DNA of 62,552 nucleotides from Psychrobacter sp. FME13. Its GTDB lineage: Bacteria; Pseudomonadota; Gammaproteobacteria; Pseudomonadales; Moraxellaceae. The translations under genes were made by a program, and so were the position numbers. Below, piece after piece: positions 10,285-20,279 of the stretch. Position 1 is the stretch's first letter. Each line of letters begins with the position of its first letter. Where the stretch lies: assembly GCF_014861395.1 (NCBI RefSeq), contig NZ_RRYV01000005.1:1-62552 (forward strand), written 5' to 3'. Under the pieces are notes generated by a model. It was given only the letters and a program-made list of their open reading frames with translations, made no database searches and was not told the DNA's origin.

Positions 10285-10428
10285 TATAGTCGATCCACTA
10301 TAAAATAAACACAGCGATACTGGGTGCATTTTGCGTAGCCTCTGTCTGCGCAGGCACAGCAAGCAAGGAAAATGTATACCTGTATCGCATGGTTACATTT
10401 GTATCTGTTTTATTTAGGACTGACTATA
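10285..10428 (-). repeat. MITE-like element with TATAGTC-type ends (core type B)
   Basis: The ends are TATAGTCGATCCACTATAAA and TTTATTTAGGACTGACTATA, imperfect inverted repeats. Nearly the whole 144 bp matches the reverse complement of 33566-33705, including the core GCAGCCTCTGTCTG / TGTAACCTGTATCGC. It lies between the membrane-protein gene and dacB and has no coding capacity. Confidence 0.75.
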
Positions 10429-10473
10429 TCAAGGTGTTCATTGATGACACGTTTCTATTATACAGGTGCTGTT

Positions 10474-12468
10474 TTATTGCTGTGCTGTCCAATCTAACAT
10501 GGCATCTAATACAGTTCTAGCCGCATATACATTGAGCGCCTGATCGGTATTAATCAGTCCGACCACGGTATAATCTTGCCCTGATTGCCCTTTTACATAG
10601 CCGGCCATTGAGGTGACATTGTTTAAGGTGCCGGTTTTAATCCACGCGCGTCCAATAGCGGCTGATTCAGGTAACCGTTTGCTATGGGTGGCAATGGTGC
10701 CACTAACGCCTGCTATCCCCAAAGAGTCCACATACGCATCAAAGCTTGGGCTGTCGTACGCATAGCCTAACAACTCACTTAGATTGGCGGCACTCACGGT
10801 ACAGGTGCGGCACAAGCCAGAACCATTGGTGAGATATGGCGGCGGTGTTTTTAAGTGTGTCTGCCACCACTGATTAATGGTTTGTAGCGTTGTTGGGTAG
10901 TTGGTGTGATGCGAGCTGCCAAAGTCATATAGGCTGGTTGTGCCCGATATAGTCATGGGTGTAGCTGCATTAGTAGAAGCTGCTTGGCTAGCAGAGGTGG
11001 CTGCATACGCCCCAATAGACAATGCCACTTGTTCGGCCATGACATTATTTGAAAAGTGGTTGATGTCATAAATTTGCTGTGCCAATGTGAGTGATGGATA
11101 GCTGACAATGGGCAAAGGCGACAGTGGTAATGCGGCTAGACTGCCTGCTTTATGGGTATTGGTCAGGGTGTTGTAAGGGCGTTCTTGGCTGATAATTTGA
11201 CCGCTTAGCGTATTACCTAGTGCATACCATTTATCTGCCAGTACGTGGGCAGCAAAATCTTTGGCATCGGGATAAGCAATATAAAAAACGTGCTCGCCGC
11301 AACTGCTAGGCAGCTCAGAATTTATCTGAAGCTGATTGGCTTGCCACTGCGGGTTCAAGCTGTAATTGGCTGACGCACAGGCCCCTGCACGAGTATTGAC
11401 AACACTTGGTAGCTGATAGTCGGCCAATTTCGGCGTATAGGTTAATTGTGCTTGCCCATTGTTTAACGGCTGACTTTTAATACCGATGCTGCTAAAGTTG
11501 ACCAAAAAGCCATCTGGGCTAGCGTTATAAGGGCGTAGCGGCGCATTATCAAATGCGGCAGGGTCTTTACTCACTTGTTCAAAAACTGCGCTGTCAATAA
11601 CAATATTACCATCAATGTGTTTAATACCTGCTTGTTGCACATGATAAAGCAGCTGTTGTAAGCGCTCATGCGTCATTTTTGGGTCGCCACTGCCCTGAAT
11701 CACCAAGTCGCCGTATAGGCGGTCGCCCACAATAATACCAGTATGGTATACCCGAGTGAGCCAAACAAAATCAGTGCCTAAGGTATCTAACGCAATAAAG
11801 GTCGGTAGCAGTTTCATGGTGCTGGCAGGTGTGCGTGCAGTATCTGGTTGGTGGCTAATCAACGGCGAAAACGAGATATGAGTAGAACCAGCATTGGTAT
11901 TTTTATCGTTTGCGTCGCGATTTTTATGTTGGTTGATGGTAGCGTTGGCTTGTTGGTCGTCAAGTACATCGGGAATACTTTCTATGCTTTGGTAGGTATA
12001 AGCATCATCGGTATAGGCATGTATTTCTTTCTCATGCTGCTCAATAGTTTGGCGCTCAATGGTAACTAAGGTACTTTGTTGGGGAATGCTGTTGTTTTTA
12101 TTACTGTTTTGATGATTGTCTTGTTGAGCGTTTGGCTGGTTGTCATCAGTATGGTTTTGTGCACTATTAGCCACAGCTTGTTGGCTGCTATCAATTACTT
12201 GAATAGGCGTAGGCAAGTGGCTGTTATTTTTATCGCCAACTGGGGTGATGACCATGCTGATGTCAGATTCTGTTAAATTGGCGCGCGTTAATGCTGCCTG
12301 AACCGCTTCTGGTAGTGTTGCTTGCGCATATAGTGGCGTTACTGTTAAGGCCAGCACGGCCAATGACTTACTAGCTTGACTGAACGGTCGTAGATGATGA
12401 AGCATTGGTGAAATTTTAGTGGCAATAGCAGAATAACGAGAGCGTTCAGAAGTAGGTCGCATGAGCAT
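10474..12468 (-). CDS. dacB: D-alanyl-D-alanine carboxypeptidase/endopeptidase (PBP4 family) with a long insertion
   Basis: Periplasmic penicillin-binding protein that trims or cleaves peptidoglycan cross-links. The signal peptide is likely to end after YAQA near residue 50. The catalytic triad motifs are STMK (SxxK, residues 216-219), SNN (about 468) and KTGT (about 615), in the PBP4 (S13) arrangement with the large domain between SxxK and SxN. A stretch of about 100 residues rich in Asn, Gln, Asp and His (about 95-195) is inserted before the SxxK motif, making the protein 664 residues against about 480 in E. coli. ATG at 12468 is used; another in-frame ATG lies 21 codons in, directly before the signal peptide, and may be the real start. 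Confidence 0.85.
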   Translation of the reverse strand: MLMRPTSERSRYSAIATKISPMLHHLRPFSQASKSLAVLALTVTPLYAQATLPEAVQAALTRANLTESDISMVITPVGDKNNSHLPTPIQVIDSSQQAVANSAQNHTDDNQPNAQQDNHQNSNKNNSIPQQSTLVTIERQTIEQHEKEIHAYTDDAYTYQSIESIPDVLDDQQANATINQHKNRDANDKNTNAGSTHISFSPLISHQPDTARTPASTMKLLPTFIALDTLGTDFVWLTRVYHTGIIVGDRLYGDLVIQGSGDPKMTHERLQQLLYHVQQAGIKHIDGNIVIDSAVFEQVSKDPAAFDNAPLRPYNASPDGFLVNFSSIGIKSQPLNNGQAQLTYTPKLADYQLPSVVNTRAGACASANYSLNPQWQANQLQINSELPSSCGEHVFYIAYPDAKDFAAHVLADKWYALGNTLSGQIISQERPYNTLTNTHKAGSLAALPLSPLPIVSYPSLTLAQQIYDINHFSNNVMAEQVALSIGAYAATSASQAASTNAATPMTISGTTSLYDFGSSHHTNYPTTLQTINQWWQTHLKTPPPYLTNGSGLCRTCTVSAANLSELLGYAYDSPSFDAYVDSLGIAGVSGTIATHSKRLPESAAIGRAWIKTGTLNNVTSMAGYVKGQSGQDYTVVGLINTDQALNVYAARTVLDAMLDWTAQQ

Positions 12469-12570
12469 CTTTTAGTAAGTGGTAAAAGCCGACTATACTA
12501 ACATGAGTTAAGGCTTTCTCGTAGATGCAGAAGCATGTTAAAAGTTTGATTTTGTCGTCAAACAGCGCGC

Positions 12571-13176
12571 TTAGCGTACGTGCAAAAACGCCATTGCGGT
12601 CATGATGGCATCGTTATAAGCATCATGAGCACCCAGTTCAGGAATATTGTAATGAGCTAAGATATTGGTTAGGTGCTGTGATTGGTTAGAGAGACCCTGA
12701 GTATGACCACTCCTGCGCCGACTGTACAGATGGCGTATGTCTATGATTTTGTTTGGCAGTGTTGATCCCATATACTTTTTAACCAGTGGGTTTAAAAAAG
12801 CAGTGTCAATTTGCGGGCAGAAACCTACTATAGGGCGGTTGTTTATAAATGGTAGCAATAGCGCTAACATCTCCTCATAGCTCATACCATGTTCAACATC
12901 AGCGGTACGTAAACCGTGAATTATAATCGTATCGCGGTCTGGCATCACAGGTGGTCTGCAGACTAAATGCAGACCATTGCCTGTATCGATCGTATTACCA
13001 TTGATATGAATAGCCGCAACCGATAACAAATGGTGTTTTTTAGGATTAAGTCCAGTCATCTCGCAGTCAATAGCGACCCACTGCTCAGGCATAGGTTGGC
13101 TAAACATCGATGCCAGTTCTGGACGTTGTAGTTGAGTCTTTTGCCAAGTGCAAGACAACTGCTGTAGCCAACTCAT
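12571..13176 (-). CDS. DEDDh 3'-5' exonuclease (DnaQ-like)
   Basis: Nuclease of 201 residues with the exonuclease fold of DnaQ/epsilon. The acidic residues are DCEMTG (two, near residue 37), GFCPQIDTAFLN (third) and HDAYNDAIMTA (His plus fourth Asp), so all five DEDDh residues are present. It starts 17 bp after the cNMP/CBS/DUF294 gene and is surely in its operon. The same pairing recurs in many proteobacteria; there it is usually followed by a solute:sodium symporter, which is missing here. A role in nucleotide or RNA turnover linked to the regulator is inferred only from context. Confidence 0.85.
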   Translation of the reverse strand: MSWLQQLSCTWQKTQLQRPELASMFSQPMPEQWVAIDCEMTGLNPKKHHLLSVAAIHINGNTIDTGNGLHLVCRPPVMPDRDTIIIHGLRTADVEHGMSYEEMLALLLPFINNRPIVGFCPQIDTAFLNPLVKKYMGSTLPNKIIDIRHLYSRRRSGHTQGLSNQSQHLTNILAHYNIPELGAHDAYNDAIMTAMAFLHVR

Positions 13177-13193
13177 AGTGGTTGTTCATCCAT

Positions 13194-15164
13194 TTATGAA
13201 ATCTCTAATTGATAGTGCTGGCGGAGCTGAGCTTTAAAGCTTTTTACCACAGCTAGACACTCTTTTAGCAAGTCACGCTCAAGCGCAGTTAACGTCATTG
13301 GATTGACTTGCCGAGCATACTTATCGTCAGTAGAGAGCGCAACTGATAAGCGCTGCGCCATAAAAAACTCTAATGCTTCTAATAAAGTGTCGGCACGCTC
13401 TTGGGTCAAGGCTTGAGTTTGCACCAAGGCTTTGAGCCGGTTTTTACTACTGGGCACTTCCAAAATATCATTTTCTAATGCTAAGGTGCGAATACCGTGA
13501 ACCAATGGAAAGATACCGGCTTTTTTTAGATCAATATCTTGCGAGTTTGACTTATTACCCAGTAGTGGGACAAACTTTTGCCACCATTGGTTTACGTCAC
13601 CAAACTGCAGTGCGGCGCGTGCGAACTGACGCACAAACATAGGGTCTGACTGTCGGTGGGCTACTTTTAGATGTTGGCGTATTTGGGTCAATAATGATTC
13701 ATCACCGCAGACGTATTCAGCATCGAGGATGGCGGATAAATAAATGCCATGCATTGGTTCGGTATTTCTAAACCATGAGTTGATTTGGGTATTAAATGCT
13801 TTTAGCGGTTGTCGCCATATAGGGTTGGTCATCATGATGAAGCCATCACACAGTGGATAACCAAGGTTTGCCAAATGATGATTAAACGAGTCGGCAAACT
13901 GTGCCAAGTCATCATGTGTGTATCCGTCACGTATGATGAGTGCATTGTCTTGATCAGTACGCATGATCTGCTCACCACGACCTTCTGAGCCCATAACGAT
14001 GAGGCAAGTATTGACCATGACCTCATCAGGTACGATAAGTTGCCAAAGCTTGGTAAATACTTGTGCATTGAGCGTCTGTACCATGCGGCTGATGTTACCG
14101 ATTTTGACGCCATTTTGATGCTGTGCACGAATATAACGACCGATAAGTTCGACTGCGGTATCTAGGCTCGTCAGATCTTTTGCTTGTTCAATTTGAATAC
14201 TAATGAGCTGTGAATGATGGCTGATATGAGCGAGCATGTCGCTTTGCCCAAGGATACCTATAACCTTACCTTGGTCATCTAGCACAGGCAGTCTATGGAT
14301 ACGATAACGAGTCATGGTTAGTAGCGCATCGCCAATCTCATCATCAGACTTGATGGTACGCAGGTTAAAGTTGGCATAATCTTGACATGACGTCGTGGCA
14401 GGGTTTTTTTGCTCACTCACGGCGCGGCAAATATCGGTATCGGTTAAAATACCTAATAGATGACCTATACCGTATGATGTCTCTTGTACATCTTCTTTTA
14501 TCGTTTGTACATAAGTCGATGGTCTTACCAGTACGTGCTTTATTCCTATTTGGGTCATAACGCTAGCAGCGTCATACAGGCTATTATTGGCATCAACGAT
14601 ATGTACTGGAAGTAAACGGACATCAATCACTGGTTGCAGCATGATTTGCTGTACTTCTTGTTGATTGGTATAGATGGTTGGGTCAGTTCCTGTGTTGTGA
14701 CGGCGCTGTTGTAGTGCTTTGAGTCGCTCAGGAAGCTTGTCTGATAGCATTTGGCGAACTAGATGATTTTGAGCACTGATTTTGTCAACAGTGCTACCAG
14801 CCACTTGAAGCAGTAGAGTGTCTTCGGTAGCTCGAAATTGATAAGTTTTAGCTGTATCTGCAAGCCCTGTAGCCTCTTTGGTGAGAGTGTTATCAGTCAG
14901 TGACTCAGGCTGGCGACGGCTATCGAACCAATCATTGTTGTTAAGGTGATCAGAATGATTGCTACCTAAATAAGAGACGACAAACTCACCGTCGAGTAAT
15001 TGCTCAACCTGTCCTTTAATGACTACATAAAGGTACTGTAAGTCTTCTGCAAGCAAGCTTTCATCTTTAGCAAGATAGCGTATTTGCGTGTTTTTCCTGA
15101 TACTTTGGCGTTCAGCTAAACTGAGTACATCAAAGGGCGGCTGGGTAAAATCAAGATGGGGCAT
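13194..15164 (-). CDS. cNMP-binding / CBS-domain / DUF294 nucleotidyltransferase-like signalling protein
   Basis: 656-residue predicted cytoplasmic signalling protein. In order: a cyclic-nucleotide-binding-like beta barrel (about 1-150), two CBS domains (about 175-320; HVLVRPS, GILTDTDICRA, RIHRLPVLDDQGKVIGILGQ), a DUF294 GlnD-like nucleotidyltransferase region (about 340-490; VMGSEGRGEQIMRTDQDNAL) and a helical C-terminal DUF294 domain. The G-S-E-x-R-x-E...D-x-D motif keeps the nucleotidyltransferase metal ligands. It heads an operon with the exonuclease. Its target is unknown; an uridylyl- or adenylyltransferase acting on a partner protein is possible. Confidence 0.85.
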   Translation of the reverse strand: MPHLDFTQPPFDVLSLAERQSIRKNTQIRYLAKDESLLAEDLQYLYVVIKGQVEQLLDGEFVVSYLGSNHSDHLNNNDWFDSRRQPESLTDNTLTKEATGLADTAKTYQFRATEDTLLLQVAGSTVDKISAQNHLVRQMLSDKLPERLKALQQRRHNTGTDPTIYTNQQEVQQIMLQPVIDVRLLPVHIVDANNSLYDAASVMTQIGIKHVLVRPSTYVQTIKEDVQETSYGIGHLLGILTDTDICRAVSEQKNPATTSCQDYANFNLRTIKSDDEIGDALLTMTRYRIHRLPVLDDQGKVIGILGQSDMLAHISHHSQLISIQIEQAKDLTSLDTAVELIGRYIRAQHQNGVKIGNISRMVQTLNAQVFTKLWQLIVPDEVMVNTCLIVMGSEGRGEQIMRTDQDNALIIRDGYTHDDLAQFADSFNHHLANLGYPLCDGFIMMTNPIWRQPLKAFNTQINSWFRNTEPMHGIYLSAILDAEYVCGDESLLTQIRQHLKVAHRQSDPMFVRQFARAALQFGDVNQWWQKFVPLLGNKSNSQDIDLKKAGIFPLVHGIRTLALENDILEVPSSKNRLKALVQTQALTQERADTLLEALEFFMAQRLSVALSTDDKYARQVNPMTLTALERDLLKECLAVVKSFKAQLRQHYQLEIS

Positions 15165-15234
15165 GGCATCATCCTTGATGGCATATTGGACTATAGGTAA
15201 TTACTTATAGATCATTACTATAGCATCATTCACA

Positions 15235-15279
15235 TAAAAAACCTGCAATAACCACATTTATATTATGGTTATTGCAGGT
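15235..15279 (-). terminator. Rho-independent terminator of dapC
   Basis: A perfect 14-bp stem (ACCTGCAATAACCA with TGGTTATTGCAGGT, loop 11) is followed on the minus strand by a T-run. It lies 50 bp after the dapC stop and before the DUF294 gene, so the two units are separate. Confidence 0.9.
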
Positions 15280-15329
15280 AAATAGCACAATTATTGTGTC
15301 AAGTAAGGATGTTGATATCGCGAATTTAA

Positions 15330-16562
15330 CTATGCACCAAGCAATTTTCGAATACGGCTTATCGCTTCACGGCTTTCTTCGACACTAGCGACCAAAGCAA
15401 TACGCACATATCCTTGCCCAGGGTTGCTGCTATTTACTTCACGTGAGAGATAGCGTCCTGCTAATGCATGAATATTTGCCTGCTCATATAGCGCTTTGAC
15501 AAACAGTTCATCATCACCATTGAACTGCTCAGGCGCTTTTATCCAAAAATAAAATCCTGCATCAGGCATCCGTAACTCTAATAGCTCACCAAGCTCAGAC
15601 ATCCATAAGGCAAACTTTTCTTGATAGAGTGAGCGATTATTTGCCACATGTTTTTCATCTTGCCAAGCAGCGATAGAAGCCAGTTGATGCGGTATCGGCA
15701 TCGCACAGCCTTGATAGGTACGATATTGCAAATAAGCCTGTAAAATATCGGCATCACCTGCTATAAATCCAGACCGCAAACCTGGTAGGTTTGAGCGTTT
15801 GGACAAAGAATGAAAGACGATACAGTTTTTAAAGGTGTGGCGACCAAGTATTGCGCAAGCCTGTAATAGACCGATAGGGGCGCTATCAAAATAAAGCTCG
15901 CTATAACATTCATCGCTGGCAATGATAAAGTCATATTGATCTGACAGACGAATCAGATACTCCCAATCATCCATTGTCATGACAGAGCCAGTTGGATTGT
16001 TAGGACTACAAACGAATAATAGCTGCGTACGCTCCCACACTTCTTTGGGTACTGCTCGGTAATCTCCTTTAAAATCATTATCTAATGTGCAGGGTACAAA
16101 GTATGGCGCTGCTTGTGCCAGTATCGCTGCGCCTTCATAGATTTGATAAAACGGATTGGGCATCACAACTACAGGAGGCTTACCTGATACAGATAACGAA
16201 TGGTTTGCTGTGTCGATGACTTTATGATCGACAACTGCTTGTACCAAGCTAAAAATAGCCTCACGCGTGCCCATTACCGGTAATACTTCGGTATTGGCAT
16301 CGACATGATTCAAAAAAAACCGCTTTTCCAGCCAATGAGCGATGGTCTGACGCAGTTCAAACATACCGTTGGTGGTTGGATAACGACTTATTTTGTCCAA
16401 ATTTTCGTGTAGTACGTCCAGTACAAATGCTGGTGGCTCATGTTTTGGTTCGCCAATGCCTAGTTTGATTTCACTGTAGCTATCGGCTGGCGTGCTATTG
16501 GCAAGTAACGCTGCCATTTTTGCGAAAGGGTAAGGATGCAGGTACGTTAAGTTGTGATTCAT
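15330..16562 (-). CDS. dapC: Succinyldiaminopimelate aminotransferase
   Basis: PLP-dependent fold-type I aminotransferase of lysine and diaminopimelate biosynthesis, converting N-succinyl-2-amino-6-oxopimelate to N-succinyl-diaminopimelate with glutamate. Visible are the N-terminal YLHPYPFAKMAALL typical of DapC, GIGEPKHEPP, the NNPTGSVM motif, DECYSELYFD and the PLP-lysine motif SLSKRSNLPGLRSGF. I use the ATG at 16562 (MNHNLTYLHPYPF) rather than a TTG eight codons earlier. The order map-glnD-dapC matches Pseudomonadales, but here an opposing gene separates glnD and dapC. Confidence 0.9.
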   Translation of the reverse strand: MNHNLTYLHPYPFAKMAALLANSTPADSYSEIKLGIGEPKHEPPAFVLDVLHENLDKISRYPTTNGMFELRQTIAHWLEKRFFLNHVDANTEVLPVMGTREAIFSLVQAVVDHKVIDTANHSLSVSGKPPVVVMPNPFYQIYEGAAILAQAAPYFVPCTLDNDFKGDYRAVPKEVWERTQLLFVCSPNNPTGSVMTMDDWEYLIRLSDQYDFIIASDECYSELYFDSAPIGLLQACAILGRHTFKNCIVFHSLSKRSNLPGLRSGFIAGDADILQAYLQYRTYQGCAMPIPHQLASIAAWQDEKHVANNRSLYQEKFALWMSELGELLELRMPDAGFYFWIKAPEQFNGDDELFVKALYEQANIHALAGRYLSREVNSSNPGQGYVRIALVASVEESREAISRIRKLLGA

Positions 16563-16718
16563 AAGTAGGGTAACTATAATAGACAATTAATAATAAAGTT
16601 ATAAAGAAAAATTACATTCAAGCAGTGTAGCACTTCTCTTGTTTTTTGTCTTTTTCTTATAACAGTACAATAAGCCGCTGTCAGCCTTGATGATAGTTTA
16701 TGGTAAGGACAATTTGAT

Positions 16719-17390
16719 ATGCCTGGTGTTACACAACCCGATAGTCCAAACGCTAAAGATATCAACGATAAAAATTCTGACGATAACTTATCGCGAGATA
16801 AGCTATATGAGCTATTAAAACAGCGCGAACAATGTTGGTGGCAAGCGCGGCAGCAGCTCACTAGCCGTAAAGAGAAAAAACTGTTTTGGTACGGTGAAAA
16901 TAGCTTGATGATGTGGTTCTTATGGCAGTTGGTCAGCTATGTCATCGTGGCGATGTTATTGATGCTGCTTAGTAAGTTGTTGGGCATCATGCTGCCTGTA
17001 TGGCAGTATGTTGCTTTGTTTGCCATACAGACAGTGATTTTTATTGTCATGCTGTCACTAAAAGGTCGCATGGCTAATATTTTGCAACGCAAGATTGATA
17101 AAGATGAGTTGCAACGTGAAGAAGCGCTGAATGAGATGATTATCTTGGCAGAAGACAGTCTTTATCCAGACGTACATGCCAATTCACCTATCTCCTTAAG
17201 ACAGCTGTATGAGTATTTTGATCAAAGCTTTCATTTGGCCAGTTTACATTGTCTGTTACAAAGAGAGGTCGATACTGGGCGTATAATGCTGACGCAAAAA
17301 CAGACTGAGGCAGAGGTTCTGCCGCCAGACCTCGCTGATGATGAACTTAATGAACATGCTAGTGAGATTATATATAAAAGCACTTTATAG
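16719..17390 (+). CDS. Unknown two-helix inner-membrane protein
   Basis: 223 residues with a soluble charged N-terminus (WWQARQQLTSRKEKKLFWYG near 45), two adjacent membrane helices at about residues 64-90 and 94-114, and a cytoplasm-like C-terminal helical domain with a possible winged-helix feel (SLRQLYEYFDQSFHLASLHC, then LLQREVDTGRI). AAGGA lies 9 bases before the ATG and a strong terminator follows, so it is a real monocistronic gene. I do not recognise the family. It sits on the opposite strand between dapC and glnD, genes that are normally adjacent. Confidence 0.75.
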   Translation: MPGVTQPDSPNAKDINDKNSDDNLSRDKLYELLKQREQCWWQARQQLTSRKEKKLFWYGENSLMMWFLWQLVSYVIVAMLLMLLSKLLGIMLPVWQYVALFAIQTVIFIVMLSLKGRMANILQRKIDKDELQREEALNEMIILAEDSLYPDVHANSPISLRQLYEYFDQSFHLASLHCLLQREVDTGRIMLTQKQTEAEVLPPDLADDELNEHASEIIYKSTL

Positions 17391-17456
17391 GAATTAGCTT
17401 TGCTCTGAGGTGCGCCTTAGATGTTAAAAAGATTAGATATTAAAAAAACTAGACAG

Positions 17457-17501
17457 AAAAAAGCATGGCATTGATCGTTTTATCAATGTCATGCTTTTTT
17501 A
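17457..17501 (+). terminator. Bidirectional terminator between the unknown membrane protein gene and glnD
   Basis: A 16-bp stem with one mismatch (AAAGCATGGCATTGAT with ATCAATGTCATGCTTT) and a 6-base loop is flanked by A- and T-runs, so it can serve both the plus-strand gene ending at 17390 and glnD on the minus strand. Confidence 0.9.
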
Positions 17502-17531
17502 TTATGTTTTTTATTAACTCTTGAATGATAC

Positions 17532-20279
17532 CTAATAGAGAGGACAGTCTTTCTGCACACTGAGACTGGTAAGCAGTGCTGCTTTCAGAGAGTCAAGTCG
17601 GTCAGTAGATAGCGGCTTATCGTTATGATCACTGATATAAAACATATCTTCTGCACGCTCGCCTAAGGTGGTAATACGGGCAGCATGTACCTCAATTTTC
17701 TCTTCCAAAAACACTTGTCCAACTCGTGCCAATAGCCCAGGCTGATCAAGCGTTTCTAAGCTCATGACGTGTTGATCTGAGGCTTCATTGAACTCAAAAT
17801 TGATAACTGTGGTTACCTCAAAGTTTCGAAGCTGACGTGGAATCCGCTTGTTTGTAATTTTTAATACTGTTGGATCTTTAAAGGCACTAATCAAACGCTG
17901 CTTGAGATCCTTTTGGCTGTCTTCGTCAATTAATAGTGTACCGTTCGGATCTAGTAGCACATAAGAGTCCAACGCAAAATCACGGGTAGCAGTGATGATT
18001 CGTGCGTCCAAGACATCCAGATTCATCTGATCGAACACTGCCATGGTAACCGCAAATAAGTTTTCTTGATCTTGGGTGTAAACAAATACTTGAACGGCAT
18101 CAAGTGCCAGCTCTCTATGCTCACGTAGTACGACTAGCGGTGGACTATCTGTATTGGATGCAAGTCCAATAGGGGGGTGATTCAAGATAGCCTCGGTATG
18201 CCATAAAATATCCTCAGCGATCTCACGCAAGAAATATTCATCACCCAAATCGTCCCATAGCCTCAATACTTCATCGCGATTCATGTGCTGATTGTTTACA
18301 TTATCTAGCATGGTTAAGGCTTGTTTACGTGTGGCACTGATCATATCTTGGCGGTTGGTCGGTGCATCAATATCAGCACGCAAAATACGACGAGTCTGTG
18401 AGTATAGCTGTTTCATTAGCGTGGCGCGCCAACTGTTCCATAATTGTGGATTGGTGGCGTTCATGTCAGCGACGGTTAGCACGTATAGATGATTGAGATG
18501 GGTGACATTGCCCACTAGGTCTGAAAATATAGTCACAATCTCTGGGTCTGATATGTCTTTTTTCTGAGCGGTCATCGACATTAATAAATGGTAACGTGTC
18601 AGCCAGCCAACCAAATTAGCATCCGCCAAACTCATGCCATGCGTCAAGCAAAACTCAATGGCTTCGGTTTGCCCAAGCTCGCTATGATTACCACCACGAC
18701 CTTTAGCAATGTCATGGAACATTGCTGCCAGTACCAAGATTTCTTTTCGTTCGATGCGTTGAAAGATAGAGCTGACCAACGGGAAGTCTTCATAAAACCG
18801 TGGGTCAGTGAAACGATGGAGGATGCGAATCAAAAACAAGGTATGTGCATCAACGGTATAGCGATGAAATAAGTCATACTGCATCAGCCCCGTTACTTGT
18901 GAAAACGCAGGAATATAGTTACCCAAGACGCCATATCGATTCATCGTACGCAGGCGATGAAACAGGTAGTTTTGTTCTTTTAGGTTGGCTAAAAACAGCG
19001 CTTGGTGAGCGGGATTGTCACGGTAAACTTGATCGATACCGCGTGCAGCAATTTTTAGCGCGCGTAGGGTATGGGTGCGGACGTTTTTAATATTGTGCTG
19101 ACCCATCAATAAAAACATCTCTAAAATAGCGTCAGGGTGCTGAGCAAAGACGCGATGATGCGCCATCGATATTTGATCACCTATTTGGTTAAAACGTGCG
19201 TTGATGGGCTGTTTTTTGGGACTCTCATCATCAGTCAGTCTTGGTTCTATAATCGTTTCGTAATAATGATTGATCAGCATCTCGGATAGTGTTGATATCT
19301 GCATGGCGCAGCGATAGTAATCACGCATAAAGCGTTCTACTGCAGCATTAGGTTCATCATCTGGCTGCGTCTCATAGCCCATCAATTGAGCAATCTCACG
19401 CTGATAATCAAACAGTAACTTGTTTTCGTTACGACCGGTCAATACGTGCAAATAGTGACGTATTTGCCATAGATATCCTTCTGCAAAACTCAGCTCGTCA
19501 AACTCTTTTTCGGTCAAAAAGTTTTGCTGCACCAAGTCGTACAGTTTGCCCACTCGAAAGTAACGTTTGGTCACCCAGCCGATGACATGAATATCGCGTA
19601 AACCACCAGGAGCTGTCTTGATATTTGGCTCAAGATTGTATTCTGTGGCATTGTGCTGTAAGTGGCGTACCTTACTTTCTTCGATTTTTACTTCAAAAAA
19701 CTGCCGCGGCGACCACTGCTCGTTGACAATTTTTACTGGAACATCTTGCAAGTCTTCATTACCAATCAACAGTCGAGCTTCTAACTGAGCACTGGCAATG
19801 GTGTGATCAAGTGCTGCTTCTAAGGCATCTTCAATCGTACGCACAGAAAGTGCAGGGTCCAATCCTATGTCCCATAGTAACGCTACCAAACGATCAATCT
19901 TTCCACTAGTATCAGTGTCAATTTCATCAGGAGATAGCAGTAAAATATCGATGTCTGAATACAGCGATAACTCGCCACGCCCATACCCACCAGTGGCAAA
20001 GAAAGCCAAGTCAGTTTTATCTAACTCAAAAAATTTAAATAAAGCAATCAGTAACTCGTCGATGGCACAGGAACGAACCTCAACCAATTGACGAATATTG
20101 ACACCACGCTCAAGTGCTCGATTGATGTCTTCATTAATTTGAGTTAACCAGTTAGGGATCTCCAGTAGCCATTTTTCGGCCGCGTCGTTATCCGTTGATA
20201 CTGATGTATCTGTTTCTGCATCATCAGGTAGCAAAGGTAGGGACGTTAGGTCAATAGAAGTGATATCACAATTAAACAT
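17532..20279 (-). CDS. glnD: Bifunctional uridylyltransferase/uridylyl-removing enzyme GlnD
   Basis: Nitrogen sensor that uridylylates PII (GlnB/GlnK) when glutamine is low and removes UMP when it is high. Domains in order: nucleotidyltransferase with GGYGRGELSLYSDIDILLL (about residues 90-110), the DUF294-like linker, an HD phosphohydrolase with AAMFHDIAKGRGGNHSELG (about 530) and two C-terminal ACT domains (about 720-800 and 835-910; LETLDQPGLLARVGQVF). 915 residues is normal (E. coli 890). Transcribed with or downstream of map, although map has its own terminator. Confidence 0.97.
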   Translation of the reverse strand: MFNCDITSIDLTSLPLLPDDAETDTSVSTDNDAAEKWLLEIPNWLTQINEDINRALERGVNIRQLVEVRSCAIDELLIALFKFFELDKTDLAFFATGGYGRGELSLYSDIDILLLSPDEIDTDTSGKIDRLVALLWDIGLDPALSVRTIEDALEAALDHTIASAQLEARLLIGNEDLQDVPVKIVNEQWSPRQFFEVKIEESKVRHLQHNATEYNLEPNIKTAPGGLRDIHVIGWVTKRYFRVGKLYDLVQQNFLTEKEFDELSFAEGYLWQIRHYLHVLTGRNENKLLFDYQREIAQLMGYETQPDDEPNAAVERFMRDYYRCAMQISTLSEMLINHYYETIIEPRLTDDESPKKQPINARFNQIGDQISMAHHRVFAQHPDAILEMFLLMGQHNIKNVRTHTLRALKIAARGIDQVYRDNPAHQALFLANLKEQNYLFHRLRTMNRYGVLGNYIPAFSQVTGLMQYDLFHRYTVDAHTLFLIRILHRFTDPRFYEDFPLVSSIFQRIERKEILVLAAMFHDIAKGRGGNHSELGQTEAIEFCLTHGMSLADANLVGWLTRYHLLMSMTAQKKDISDPEIVTIFSDLVGNVTHLNHLYVLTVADMNATNPQLWNSWRATLMKQLYSQTRRILRADIDAPTNRQDMISATRKQALTMLDNVNNQHMNRDEVLRLWDDLGDEYFLREIAEDILWHTEAILNHPPIGLASNTDSPPLVVLREHRELALDAVQVFVYTQDQENLFAVTMAVFDQMNLDVLDARIITATRDFALDSYVLLDPNGTLLIDEDSQKDLKQRLISAFKDPTVLKITNKRIPRQLRNFEVTTVINFEFNEASDQHVMSLETLDQPGLLARVGQVFLEEKIEVHAARITTLGERAEDMFYISDHNDKPLSTDRLDSLKAALLTSLSVQKDCPLY

